From contig JAAOMT010000496.1 in NCBI GenBank assembly GCA_016748015.1, positions 12,622-29,286 on the forward strand: a stretch of DNA of 16,665 nucleotides. Reading direction: 5' to 3'. A program made the translations under genes and the position numbers. This stretch comes from Geosiphon pyriformis (lineage: Eukaryota > Glomeromycota > Glomeromycetes > Archaeosporales > Geosiphonaceae). Under the pieces are notes generated by a model. It was given only the letters and a program-made list of their open reading frames with translations. It did not search any database and was not told the DNA's origin. Of the stretch, positions 7,338 to 15,314 are shown piece after piece (positions within the stretch are counted from its first letter, which is position 1; each line of letters begins with the position of its first letter).

Positions 7338-7736
7338 AGTGAATGTTATTTGCTCCAACCAAAATAATTGGAACAAATGAACATAGAAAACTTAGATCCA
7401 TTTCAACATATGCAACTTAAAATATTGCTCAACAATTTCAACAACATTTTTGCCAGCGAAAACAAGTTTGGCTGAACTGATATTATCCAGCATCAGATCA
7501 AGACTGGAAATACAATGCCAATTAAACAAAGAGCATACAGAGTACCACCAGCTAGCCACGAGATTATCTGTCAAGAGATAAACTGAATGCTTGACAATGG
7601 GCTAATTCAGCCATCAATGAGCCCATAATCATTACCAGTAGTACTTGTCTGGAAAAAGAATGGGAAAATCTGCTTTTGTGTGGATTATAGAAAACTCAAT
7701 GAAGTAACTCATGGAGATAGCTACCCCACTCCATGG
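7338..7736 (+). pseudogene. Reverse transcriptase, first part (element B), cut by the solo LTR
   Basis: In frame with the dUTPase: ECYLLQPK, QLKILLNN, an NIFASENKFG stretch, RAYRVPPASHEI, SMSP followed by TAA (7626-7628), [20 protein letters not shown] and DSYPTPW, where it is cut at 7736. The linker before RT is complete here, unlike in A. Several stops, including a TGA inside KFG*TDI where C has Arg, show a dead copy. The next codon of the RT resumes at 8738. Confidence 0.85.
7733..7736. repeat. Target-site duplication, left copy (right copy 8734-8737)
   Basis: ATGG immediately precedes TGTTAC and immediately follows GTAACA. Only one ATGG exists at the homologous place in element C. A 4-bp duplication fits some gypsy-type integrases. 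Confidence 0.9.
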
Positions 7737-7790
7737 TGTTACCAGACAAAATTAGAGACATTGTTTAACATGAAATTACCCTTATAAATC

Positions 7791-7862
7791 TTATCATTAA
7801 TTAGCATATATTATCATTCCAAATTATCACTTATTACATTAGTAAAATATCCGAAATTATCA
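7791..7862. promoter_or_regulatory. Cluster of TTATCA (TGATAA) motifs in the solo LTR
   Basis: TTATCA occurs at 7791-7796, 7811-7816, 7824-7829 and 7857-7862, with a further TGATAA on the plus strand at 7990-7995. The complement TGATAA fits the consensus of fungal GATA-type zinc-finger regulators. The region is AT-rich, so chance occurrence is possible; use as a binding site is inference. Confidence 0.4.
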
Positions 7863-7953
7863 TTTAATTAATAACCTAATTTGTACATAACACAAATATA
7901 ACCTAATTGCAATGATCAATCATGCAATACCCCGAACTATATAATATTCAAAA

Positions 7954-8076
7954 AGTTTGCTGAAATTGTAAGAAATTCGCCAAAATAATTGATAATTTGC
8001 CAAAATATCTAATAGTTCACAGAAATAACTTGTAGTTCGCCAAAATGTATCTTTAGTTCAGTGAAATTATAGAAAA
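7954..8076 (+). repeat. Six-unit tandem array of 20-21 bp upstream of the TATA box
   Basis: Units start at 7954, 7975, 7995, 8015, 8035 and 8056. The common core is near GTTCGCCAAAAT (variants TTTGCCAAAAT, TTCACAGAAAT, TTCAGTGAAAT) followed by 8-9 variable bases. The array lies 42-165 bp upstream of the TATA box, where enhancer repeats occur in many LTRs. Regulatory use is inference. Confidence 0.7.
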
Positions 8077-8117
8077 TAGCAAAGTTCAAGTTCATAGAAT
8101 AGTGTTACAACAAGTTG

Positions 8118-8124
8118 TATAAAA
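8118..8124 (+). promoter_or_regulatory. Probable TATA box of the solo LTR with a downstream hairpin
   Basis: TATAAAA at 8118-8124 is followed directly by AGAAGAG (8124-8130), loop CTTTT and CTCTTCT (8136-8142), a perfect 7-bp stem. It is the best promoter-like match in the LTR and would place the transcript start some 25-100 bases downstream. Confidence 0.5.
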
Positions 8125-8220
8125 GAAGAGCTTTTCTCTTCTGGAAAATATATCTTACTTTAGATTTATTACTTAGAACTATTCCTACATACACAAAAAG
8201 AAATAAATATTAAATAATTC

Positions 8221-8240
8221 AAAAAAAAAAAAAAAAAAAA
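8221..8240 (+). repeat. A-homopolymer of 20 bases in the solo LTR
   Basis: An uninterrupted run of 20 A, preceded by AATAAATATTAAATAATTC. The AATAAA-like sequence before it could be a polyadenylation signal, making this run a fossil of an A-tail or simple slippage. Confidence 0.6.
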
Positions 8241-8442
8241 CCAAACTCTTTAAATTATTGTACTTGGAAAATCTTCAAAAACCCAACTAACATTTTGAAA
8301 TTGATTAGCTACCAATTTCAATAAACTGTTAGTGACTCTAGGCCTGGATAGAAAACGTTTCCCTTGATAAAATTCTATTTCTTTTATATTTCTTTTATTT
8401 TTATTTTTTTTTTCTTATTACAATCATTAGAGTAGCCTACAG

Positions 8443-8556
8443 ACAAGATTCCTGTAGAAGAGTTGACTTTCACAGCAAAGTAACTACACATTTTAGTGAG
8501 CTTCCAGATGAGCAATTCCTGGGAAAGAGTTGACGTTTACTACAACGTAACTACAT
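8443..8556 (+). repeat. Imperfect direct repeat with 67-bp period in the solo LTR
   Basis: The segment from 8443 (ATTCCTG, AGAGTTGAC, GTAACTACA in order) recurs from 8510 with the same three blocks at a constant offset of 67 bases. Each copy is about 46 bp. Role unknown. Confidence 0.65.
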
Positions 8557-8734
8557 AAAGTAACTGGCACGGAATTGGCCATTCCACTCATAAGCCCAGC
8601 AAGTTCAAATTATAGGAGATAATTTGAAGATAAATTCAGTTACTGGAGGTCCAACTACTTCCAGAAAACGTAAATTCACAACAAACAGACATTAACAACA
8701 TTCAAGAAAAGAGACCAAAAATCTCCAGTAACAA

Positions 8735-9380
8735 TGGATCCAAGAATTATTCAACACTTTTGGTGGAAACAAATAGTTTTCAACATTAAACCTGAACAGT
8801 GGTTACTGACAAGTAGCCATGGATCCAACCGACAAAGAAAAGATGGCATTCACCACCAGAGAAAGGAATTTTGAATTTGAAGTAATGCCATTTGGTTTAA
8901 CCAATACACCAGCCACTTTCCAATGACTAATAAAAATTGTTTATACTGGCTTATTATGGAAATTAGTAGTTGTATACTTGGACAACACCAATGTATTCTC
9001 AAAAACATTTGATAATCATCTTCATTATTTTCAACAAGTGTTCAAAAGACTAAAAAGAGCAGGACTAAAGTTAAATGCAACAAAGTGTTTTTTTGACAAG
9101 ACAGAACTAAAATTCTTGGGACACATAGTCAGCAAAGATGACATCAAAATTGATTAAGAGAAAATAAAGATAGTAAAGAACTTTTCAGTGCTGACCAATA
9201 TAACAGAACTGAAATCATTCTTGGGATTTGCCAGCTACTATTGATGTTTTATCAAAAACTTTTCTAAGATAGCACAGCCACTCAACTAACTGCAAACCAA
9301 GAATACAAAATATGAATGGACAGAAAGTCAATAAGAAGCTTTTGATATTCTGAAAAGAAAGCTCATTCAAGCTCCAGTAC
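8735..9380 (+). pseudogene. Reverse transcriptase, second part (element B)
   Basis: Resumes after the insertion with WIQELFNTFGG and continues through [17 protein letters not shown], the catalytic box as YLDN (8975-8986; the last Asp of YLDD changed to Asn, G to A), KLNATKCFF, FLGHIVSKD, FLGFASYY and FIKNFSKIAQPL. This is the palm, thumb and connection of gypsy-type RT. Stops include TAG 8774-8776 and TGA 8807-8809, both at Trp positions intact in element A, and a TGA at the usual Arg of YYRCF. A dead copy; with the insert and one ATGG removed the phase agrees with the first part. Confidence 0.85.
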
Positions 9381-9764
9381 TGATCTATTCAGATCACAGC
9401 AAATCATTCATCATCACCACTGATGCATCCGGCCAAGCATTGGGAGCAGTACTATCTCAGAGAGGACCAGATGGCAGAGAACATTCAGTAGCATATATCA
9501 GCAGAGGTTTAACACCAGTTGAAAAGAACTATGGAACACTGGAACAAGAACACTTAGTAATATACTGGGCAGTCATGAAATGGAAAAAATACTTAAGCCA
9601 GAAGTTTGAAGTATACACAAATCACAAAGGATTAACATTACTTCAAAAACAAAAATTTGGAGATGGAAGACAGTCAAAATGAAAAATGGCACTTGCACTA
9701 TATAATTATACTATACATTATAAAAAAGGGAAAAGACAACAGAAATGCTGACAGTTTGTCATAA
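9381..9764 (+). pseudogene. RNase H domain (element B)
   Basis: The usual gypsy RNase H follows the RT connection: FIITTDASGQALGAVLSQ with the first catalytic Asp, then YGTLEQEHLVIYWAVMKWKKYL with the conserved Glu, then VYTNHKGL, where the TDHK Asp has become Asn. It degrades the RNA strand of the RNA:DNA hybrid during reverse transcription. The 80-codon open part is 9440-9682. TGA 9680-9682 ends it. The end of the domain, NADSLS, is in another frame because of one extra base in an A/G run near 9730, which C lacks. Confidence 0.82.
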
Positions 9765-9841
9765 ATAAGACAAATCTAAGAATATTTCAACCCAAAAATA
9801 TAACAAAAACCAGAACAATACCAATAAAAATATAACAAAAA
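9765..9841 (+). other. Short degenerate spacer between RNase H and integrase (element B)
   Basis: Contains the repeat AAAAATATAACAAAA twice (about 9794 and 9827), also doubled at the same place in C. Frames change across it in both copies, so it is either a decayed linker or a natural frame boundary. No separate gene is seen. Confidence 0.4.
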
Positions 9842-11165
9842 ATGAACATACAAAAATATCAACAACTGCAACATTACATAAACACTCAACAGTTCAAAGA
9901 GAATTTATCTCAAACAGAACAAAAAAGTATTAAACAACAATCAATATATTTCATCACTCACCAAAATATACTTTATCAGAAAAATAGAAGAGATCTAAAG
10001 CAACCAACCAGAGTAATTACAGAGCCAGAAAAAGAGACAATATTATTCAACATGCACTCAAATCCAACAGCAGGACACTTTCACAAAGAAGCAACCATAA
10101 AAAGAACCAGAAAAAGATACTATTGGTCATCAATATATCCAGACATCATCCAATATGTTCAAAATTGTGATGCTTGTCAGTAAAGAGGAAGTAAAAAACC
10201 CAGTGAACCATTAAGACTAATCAAAGTGGAACAATCATTCAACCGTATTGGAATTGATTTAGTCAGACCATTAACAATCACCAGCGGAGAAAACAGATAC
10301 ATAGCAGTAGCCATGGACTATCTCACTAAATGGCCAGAGGCAAAAGCAATTCAAAGAGTAGATGCAGAATCTGTTGCTGAATTCGTTCATCAAGATTTAA
10401 TTTGTCAACATAGATGTTCAAAAGAATTATTATCAGACCAAAGAACTCATTTTGTGAACAGAACATTAACAGAATTGAGCCAAAGATTCGGAATTAAGAG
10501 ACCACTATCATCATCATACCATCCACAAACCAACAGATTAGTCGAAAGATTCAACAGAACATTGTGTAAAGCAATAGCTAAGCTCAGCCAAGAAAACCAG
10601 AATGATTGGGATTTGTTGATACAATCAGTACTATTTGCTTATCGGACAATGAAGCAAGATACTACACAAGCAACACCATTTGAATTAGTATATGGTAGAA
10701 CAGCAACACTACCAGTGGAAATAGAAGTTAGCACATACTCAACTGAACCAATAACAGAAAAAAATTTCAAAAACACATTGTTGAGAAGAACATATGACTT
10801 AATGGAAACATTAGAAAACAAACAACAAAGAGCAGCTGATAATATACAAAAGTCACAAGAGAAACAAAAAAAAAGACATGATAACCAACTACCAGATAAA
10901 CCAGTTGAATTCAAGATTGGAGACAAAGTACTACTACATCGTACCAAAGCAGAAAAACAATGGAGTGGAAAATTTGACCCCAAATGGAACAGACCATTTC
11001 ACATAGAAAAAATTTTAGGAAATGGAGCTTACAAATTAAGATTGAATAACAAAATCTTGACCAAAACAGCACATAGAGATCGACTAAAACTATACCACCA
11101 TATAGCATCATCATCTACCAATAATATTCCACAATTAAGAGTACAGAGAATACTAGTCCAATCCA
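9842..11165 (+). pseudogene. Integrase (element B)
   Basis: The integrase joins cDNA to target DNA. The N-terminal zinc-binding part has H-x6-H-x29-C-x2-C (MHSNPTAGH ... CDAC). TAA directly after CDACQ (10182-10184) interrupts it. The core has all three acidic residues: Asp in RIGIDLVRPL, Asp in LLSDQRTHFVN, Glu in YHPQTNRLVERFN. The C-terminal part has KIGDKVLLHR, GKFDPKW, then RPFHIEKILGNGAYKLR, a GPY/F-like module of gypsy-type integrases, and DRLKLYHH. The last 10226-11515 stretch is open and passes without a stop into protease of element C. It is the best-preserved domain of B. One stop and the truncated element suggest it is not functional. Confidence 0.9.
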
Positions 11166-11515
11166 GTTTCACCCAAAATCAGAATTCCCAACACTATTTA
11201 AGTTTCTTGGTTACTTCAGAAAACACCATCTTCTACAACTCAGAAGCCAATCGACAACCAGCACTTACTAGTAACATATCTTCAGCCACCATCACCAACA
11301 ATGAAACATTGGCTGCCATATTCCCTTTTAAACTCGAGGAAACCACAACAGTACCACTATTCAGTAGAGCCACCCTAAAAGAAAAACCCATCACGGCAAT
11401 GTACACTGATGTGAAAATTAATGGCCAGTTCATCAAACTGATCTTAGACAGCAGATCAGCTGACAACATCATCACAAAACAACTTATGAACCAATTAGGT
11501 CACCAGATTAATTGA
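10226..11515 (+). CDS. Chimeric open frame: integrase B fused to Gag tail and protease C, 430 codons
   Basis: One uninterrupted frame joins the integrase core and C-terminus of B (to about 11130) with a stretch like the Gag tail of element A (SENTIFYN ... LAAIFPFKLEE) and the start of a retropepsin (KLILDSRSADNI). Gag normally precedes protease, and integrase normally ends pol, so this junction is a fusion of two elements. The ATG is not a proven start, the protease motif is mutated (DSG to DSR at 11447-11455), and the frame ends at TGA 11513-11515 where A has Arg. I list it because it is the second longest open frame. Whether it is expressed is unknown. Confidence 0.6.
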   Translation: MEQSFNRIGIDLVRPLTITSGENRYIAVAMDYLTKWPEAKAIQRVDAESVAEFVHQDLICQHRCSKELLSDQRTHFVNRTLTELSQRFGIKRPLSSSYHPQTNRLVERFNRTLCKAIAKLSQENQNDWDLLIQSVLFAYRTMKQDTTQATPFELVYGRTATLPVEIEVSTYSTEPITEKNFKNTLLRRTYDLMETLENKQQRAADNIQKSQEKQKKRHDNQLPDKPVEFKIGDKVLLHRTKAEKQWSGKFDPKWNRPFHIEKILGNGAYKLRLNNKILTKTAHRDRLKLYHHIASSSTNNIPQLRVQRILVQSSFTQNQNSQHYLSFLVTSENTIFYNSEANRQPALTSNISSATITNNETLAAIFPFKLEETTTVPLFSRATLKEKPITAMYTDVKINGQFIKLILDSRSADNIITKQLMNQLGHQIN

Positions 11516-11836
11516 GCTGCCAGTGCATGCATTATCACAGCTGATAAAGTGACCAAAACTCCAATCGATGAAATTGATAACTTCCTAATTGAGATCAATA
11601 ACATTACAATACCCATCAAAGTCCTTGTGATGGAAACCACTCAGTACCAAGTGCTAATTGGTAATGACTGGCTTACTAAAACAAATGCCATCCTTAATTG
11701 GACCACTCAGGAGTTGCAGCTCAGCCAGAATGGCCAACACACGAGAGTACCAGCAACATGTGGCCATTTCAAACCCAGCAGCATTATGCTAGCCCCATTA
11801 ATTGAGTTTGAGGAAGAGAAAAGAAAACTAACATAG
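11166..11836 (+). pseudogene. Gag tail and aspartic protease (element C)
   Basis: Begins with a Ser/Asn/Gln-rich tail and the shared segment LAAIFPFKLEE, then PITAMYTDVKINGQFIKL, the catalytic box as DSRS in place of DSGS (11447-11458; GGA to AGA), IITADKVTK and YQVLIGNDWLTKTNAILNW, then PATCGHF. This matches the retropepsin of element A along its whole length. TGA at 11513-11515 replaces the Arg of A (DRAAT). TAG at 11834-11836 ends the stretch. With the changed DSG motif and the stop it cannot make an active enzyme. Confidence 0.85.
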
Positions 11837-12118
11837 GAGGCTTATCAAGTCTCATGGGCTGACAAAGACCACAATGAGCTGCCACCAATACTATCATGAG
11901 ATGACAACAAAAAGGAAAAACAAAAAGAAGAACTTATCTGGAACACTGACCAAGTCTGGAAAATTAACAACAATCAAGAAGACCTATCAATCTGGAGGTG
12001 GGAGGAAAGCAATCAAGAAAAAGGGAAAAGAAAGAAAAAAAACCGACTTGAAACCAACAAAACCACCAAAGCCAGCACCAATGAATGAGGAAGATTCTAC
12101 TCAACTGACACCAAACTA
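11837..12118 (+). pseudogene. Basic Lys/Glu-rich spacer after protease (element C)
   Basis: Same frame as protease: EAYQVSWADKDHNELPP, then a TGA, then a Lys/Glu/Asn-rich run and a second TGA. In A the same place reads ETYQLSWADDQRTGLPA followed by an Arg-rich stretch (SRRNHQRRRP). It links protease with the cysteine-rich domain and is probably disordered and nucleic-acid-contacting; that is inference from charge. Confidence 0.55.
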
Positions 12119-12703
12119 GAGCCACTGTATATTCCTCTCAAGTGTAAAGACTGCAACAAGAAGTTGTTCTCAATGGGAGCTTGGGTTGCGCCAGATAAAG
12201 ACTACTGGATGCACACCTATTACTATTACAAACTATGCCACCGTGAATGCTACAGATATCCAAAGTGCCAAGGCAAGTGGAACAACAAACTATGTCTCAC
12301 TTGTGGTGAACAGCTACTCAATGAAGGGATGTGGAATAACATTCCTGGTCGAGGAAGAACATGTGACACTTCGTGCCAGTACACGATCCTCATCAGTGAC
12401 TAGGTAAGTCATGGAACACCCATCACAGCAGTCTGGCACCAAGCAATCTCTTGCTTAGAATGTTATCCACACAACGAGGATGAGATCTGGTGAATGGCCA
12501 ACATCAAAGTAGAAAGCACTTCACCCAGCGAAATTTTGGAGATCAAGAACAACCCTCCAGAACCAACAGACATTGTTTTGGTTCTCAACCTGAACACTTT
12601 TCTTGATTTAAAAAACAGCCCAGAAGAATTTCATAAATATTATCAGAATCTAGCACCCACGAGAGAAGAGCAAGAGCAACATTTGGAGGAAATCAATACC
12701 TGA
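12119..12703 (+). pseudogene. Cysteine-rich domain and conserved tail (element C pol)
   Basis: EPLYIPLKCKDC opens the domain. The pairs are CKDC, then YKLC (first Cys of pair two changed to Tyr, TGC to TAC), CLTC and CDTSC, at spacing 24, 18 and 19 exactly as in A and B. GMWNNIPGRG keeps the Trp that B lost. TAG falls directly after ILISD (12401-12403), and TGA after DEIW. The tail keeps EILEIKNNPPEPTDI, FHKYYQNLAPTREEQEQ and ends at TGA 12701-12703. Presumed zinc-binding; no family recognised. Confidence 0.75.
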
Positions 12704-12781
12704 TTATGTAACTACTGTTTAATTCTATATGACTTCTAATTCTGTAATGATTGTGACCTCATTTACAATCCATCACTACAT
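12704..12781 (+). pseudogene. Four-cysteine module (element C pol)
   Basis: Reads CNYC-LILYDF*F-CNDC, the third example of C-x2-C-x8-C-x2-C, with one stop (TAA) inside the eight-residue loop. It leads on to DLIYNPS and the acidic linker that begins the next open frame. Confidence 0.65.
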
Positions 12782-14104
12782 ATGATCTATACAATTCCAG
12801 AAGAAAAAGAACCAATCAGCAGCTGTACATCAGAATCAGAATCAGTTTTCAATCCCAATTTAAGCTCCGACAATGACGACAACAAAAACACCAGTTCCAG
12901 CTCCATTCAAAATGGCAATAAAAACATCAGCAATTGGGACTCCAATTCAAACCCAGAAATATATATTGCACTCCCTGATCTTACCAAGGAGCAGATCCTG
13001 AAATGGTTCAGTAATAATAAGAAAGAGATTATGCCAGAACATGCACACAATACTAATACCAGATTTGATTTGAGGTATCTAAAGAAAGATGCCATCAAAA
13101 TAGAGCCACATTCATGTACTTGCATCAATCTGAAAATAGCATTGGAAATACCAGCAACAACTATAGTTCAACTAGCTTCCAGAAGTAGTTTAGCAAAAAG
13201 AGAGATTACTATAAAAAAAGGAATAATCAATGCTGAATATGTGGGAAATATCATGGCAATACTACAAAATGACTCAGAAAAGACCTATATTATAGAACCA
13301 AATGAAAAGATAGCACAGACAATATTCTTGCCTCTGGTTAGAGTAGCTCAGTTAGTATCAGTGGGAAAAAAAAAATTAAGGATAACTGCTAGAGAAATAC
13401 AGAGATTTGGATCCATAGGTAGAATAGATATACTAGTCAATATGGCAGAAGAAGAAATTATTGGCCAAAGAGAAATTATCTCAACTAATCAAGTAATTTT
13501 TATTCCACCATATAACCAGTACATGGTAGTTGTAGAAAAAAAAGTGAAAGATAAGGATCAAATTTTTGAAGCAGAAACAAGCCTTTGTGAATCAGAAGAG
13601 ATTAAACTTATTAATCTCCACATACTAGCCAAAAGCCACAACCATATCAAAATTCCTATTTACAACACAACAAGAGATGCCATCACAATACCAAAGGGAA
13701 TCATCATTGGATACATGAGCACTGAATTAGAAAATCAACCACCAAGCATTATTCCAGATTTTCCACAGCTTTGTAAATATGTTGACATCACATCACAAAC
13801 AATATATGAACAAAATGAATGTTATTTGCTCCAACCAAAACAATTGGAACAAATGAACATGGGAAATCTAAACCCACTTCAATGCATGCAACTGAAGATA
13901 TTGCTTAACAACTTGAATGACATCTTCACTAGTGAAAACAAATTTGGCAGAACTGACATTATTCAACACCAAATCAAAACTGGAGATGCTATGCCAATAA
14001 AACAACAAGCATACAGAGTACCACTCGCCAGCCATGAAATTATTTGTCAAGAAATCAACCGAATGCTTGACAACAGGTTAATTCAGTCATCAATGAGCCC
14101 ATGA
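12782..14104 (+). pseudogene. Acidic linker, dUTPase, beta-rich spacer and start of RT (element C pol), 440 codons open
   Basis: After IYTIPEEKEPISSCTSE and an Asn/Ser/Asp-rich linker comes ILKWFSNN, then dUTPase. Motif 1 is TRFDLRYL (Gly lost); motif 2 is SRSSLAKRE; motif 3 is GIINAEYVG, with the catalytic Asp changed to Asn at 13229-13231 and the next Gly to Glu; motif 4 is KIAQTIFLPL; motif 5 is REIQRFGSIG. The domain is therefore inactive although the frame is open. The spacer ends IIGYMSTELEN. The complete linker to RT follows (ECYLLQPKQLEQMN, LKILLNNLNDIFTSE), then RAYRVPLASHEI and SMSP before TGA 14102-14104. Confidence 0.87.
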
Positions 14105-14830
14105 TCATCATCAGTAGTACTCGTCTGGAAAAAAAATGGGAAAATCTGCTTTTGTATGAGTTACAGAAAGCTTAATAGAATCATGCGTGAAGACAGCTAT
14201 CCAACTCCATGGATTCAAGAATTATTTGATGCTTTTGGGGGAAACAAATGATTCTCAACATTGGATTTAGATAGTGGTTACTAACAAGTAGCCATGGATT
14301 CAGTGGACAAAGAAAAAACCACATTCACAACATGGGAGAGAAATTTTGAATTTGAAGTGATACCATTCGGCTTAATAAATGCTTCAGTCACATTCCAGTG
14401 GCTAATAGAAATAGTATATACTGGCTTATTGTGGAAATCAGTAGTTGTTTATTTAGATGACACCAATGTGTTCTCCAAAACATTCGATGATCATTTGCAT
14501 CATTTACAACAAGTGTTTGAAAGACTACAACAGGCAGGGCTAAAGTTAAACACCAATAAGTGCTTCTTTGGCAAGACAGAATTAAACTTTTTAGGGCACA
14601 TAGTAAGCAAAGATGGCATCAAAATGGATCCAAAAAAGATAGAGATAGTCAAAAACTTTCCAGTACTAACCAATGTGACAGAGTTAAAGTCATTCTTGGG
14701 ATTCGTAGGCTATTATCAATGCTTTATCAAAAACTTTTCCAAGATAGTCCAACCACTCAATTATCTTTAAACCAAGAATGTGAAATATGAATGAACAAAA
14801 GCACAACAAGAAGCTTTTGATATTCTAAAA
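14105..14830 (+). pseudogene. Reverse transcriptase (element C)
   Basis: Continues the previous frame: [56 protein letters not shown], the intact catalytic box YLDDTNVFSKTF, GLKLNTNKCFFGKTE, NFLGHIVSKDGIKMDPKK and FLGFVGYYQCFIKNFSKI. TGA 14249-14251 and TAA 14282-14284 sit at the same two Trp positions that are stops in B and Trp in A. CVDYR has become MSYRK. The open portion 14294-14770 holds palm and thumb. TAA follows NYL (14768-14770). Confidence 0.87.
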
Positions 14831-15251
14831 AGAAAGCTTATACAAGCTTCAGTACTGATCTATCCAGATCACAATAAACCATTTATTATTACCACTAATG
14901 CATCAGGCCAAGCATTGGGAGCAGTACTATCACAGAAAAGACCGGATGAAAGAGAACATCCAGTCACATATGCCAGCCAAGGTTTAACTTCAGCTAAAAG
15001 AAATTATGAAACACCAGAATTAGAACATTTAACAATTTATTGGGCAGTCATGAAATGGAGTGAATACTTGAGCCAGAAGTTTGATGTATACACAGACCAC
15101 AAGAAATTAACAGCACTTCATAAACAGGAATTTGGAGATAGAAGACAATTAAAATGAAAAATAGCACTATTACCATATATTTACACTATACATTATAAAA
15201 AGAGAAAAGACAATAGAAATGCTGACAGTTTGTCACAAATGAGACAAATCT
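14831..15251 (+). pseudogene. RNase H (element C)
   Basis: FIITTNASGQALGAVLSQ, where the first catalytic Asp is Asn (GAT to AAT), then NYETPELEHLTIYWAVMKWSEYL with the conserved Glu, VYTDHKKL with Asp kept, and NADSLSQ at the end in the same frame. The open part is 14915-15157. Unlike B, no extra base separates the main part from NADSLS. TGA 15155-15157 interrupts it. The loss of the first Asp argues against activity. Confidence 0.82.
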
Positions 15252-15314
15252 AAAAACATTTCAACCCAAAAATATAACAAAACCAAACCAAACCCAATGA
15301 AAATATAACAAAAG

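Larger units (their letters stand above)
7737..8733 (+). mobile_element. Solo LTR of a different family, 997 bp, with ATGG target-site duplication
   Basis: It starts TGTTACCAG and ends CCAGTAACA, with inverted ends TGTTAC/GTAACA. It is flanked by ATGG on both sides (7733-7736 and 8734-8737). Element C has the uninterrupted sequence CCATGGATTCAAG at this point, so the empty site is directly visible. No open frame is present, as expected for a solo LTR left by LTR-LTR recombination. Inside are a GATA-like cluster, a 20-bp tandem array, a TATA box, a short hairpin, a 20-base A-run and a 67-bp-period repeat. The strand is assigned from the TATA box and A-run. Confidence 0.9.
5630..11165 (+). mobile_element. 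Element B: 5'-truncated pol copy (cysteine-rich domain to integrase) with a nested solo LTR
   Basis: The order is cysteine-rich domain, four-cysteine module, acidic linker, dUTPase, RT (split by a solo LTR), RNase H and integrase. LTRs, gag and protease of this copy are absent. From 5652 to 7736 it is one reading frame with many stops. After the 1001-bp insertion and its target duplication the phase moves accordingly, so RT is continuous across the insert. The 3' break is near 11165: copy C continues VQPDEIP at this point while B changes to VQSSFTQ and runs into the Gag tail of C. Confidence 0.85.

Noticed and set aside
7737-8733. Insert in RT as a spliceosomal or self-splicing intron
   Set aside because: TG...CA inverted ends, a target-site duplication and an internal TATA box identify an LTR; no GT...AG border fits.
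10639-11475. Minus-strand open frames of 114, 67 and 80 codons
   Set aside because: Antisense shadows of integrase and protease; no protein-like motifs of their own.
12186-12407. 73-codon alternative frame over the cysteine-rich domain of C
   Set aside because: It is out of frame; the conserved cysteines lie in the frame of the 12164-12403 stretch.
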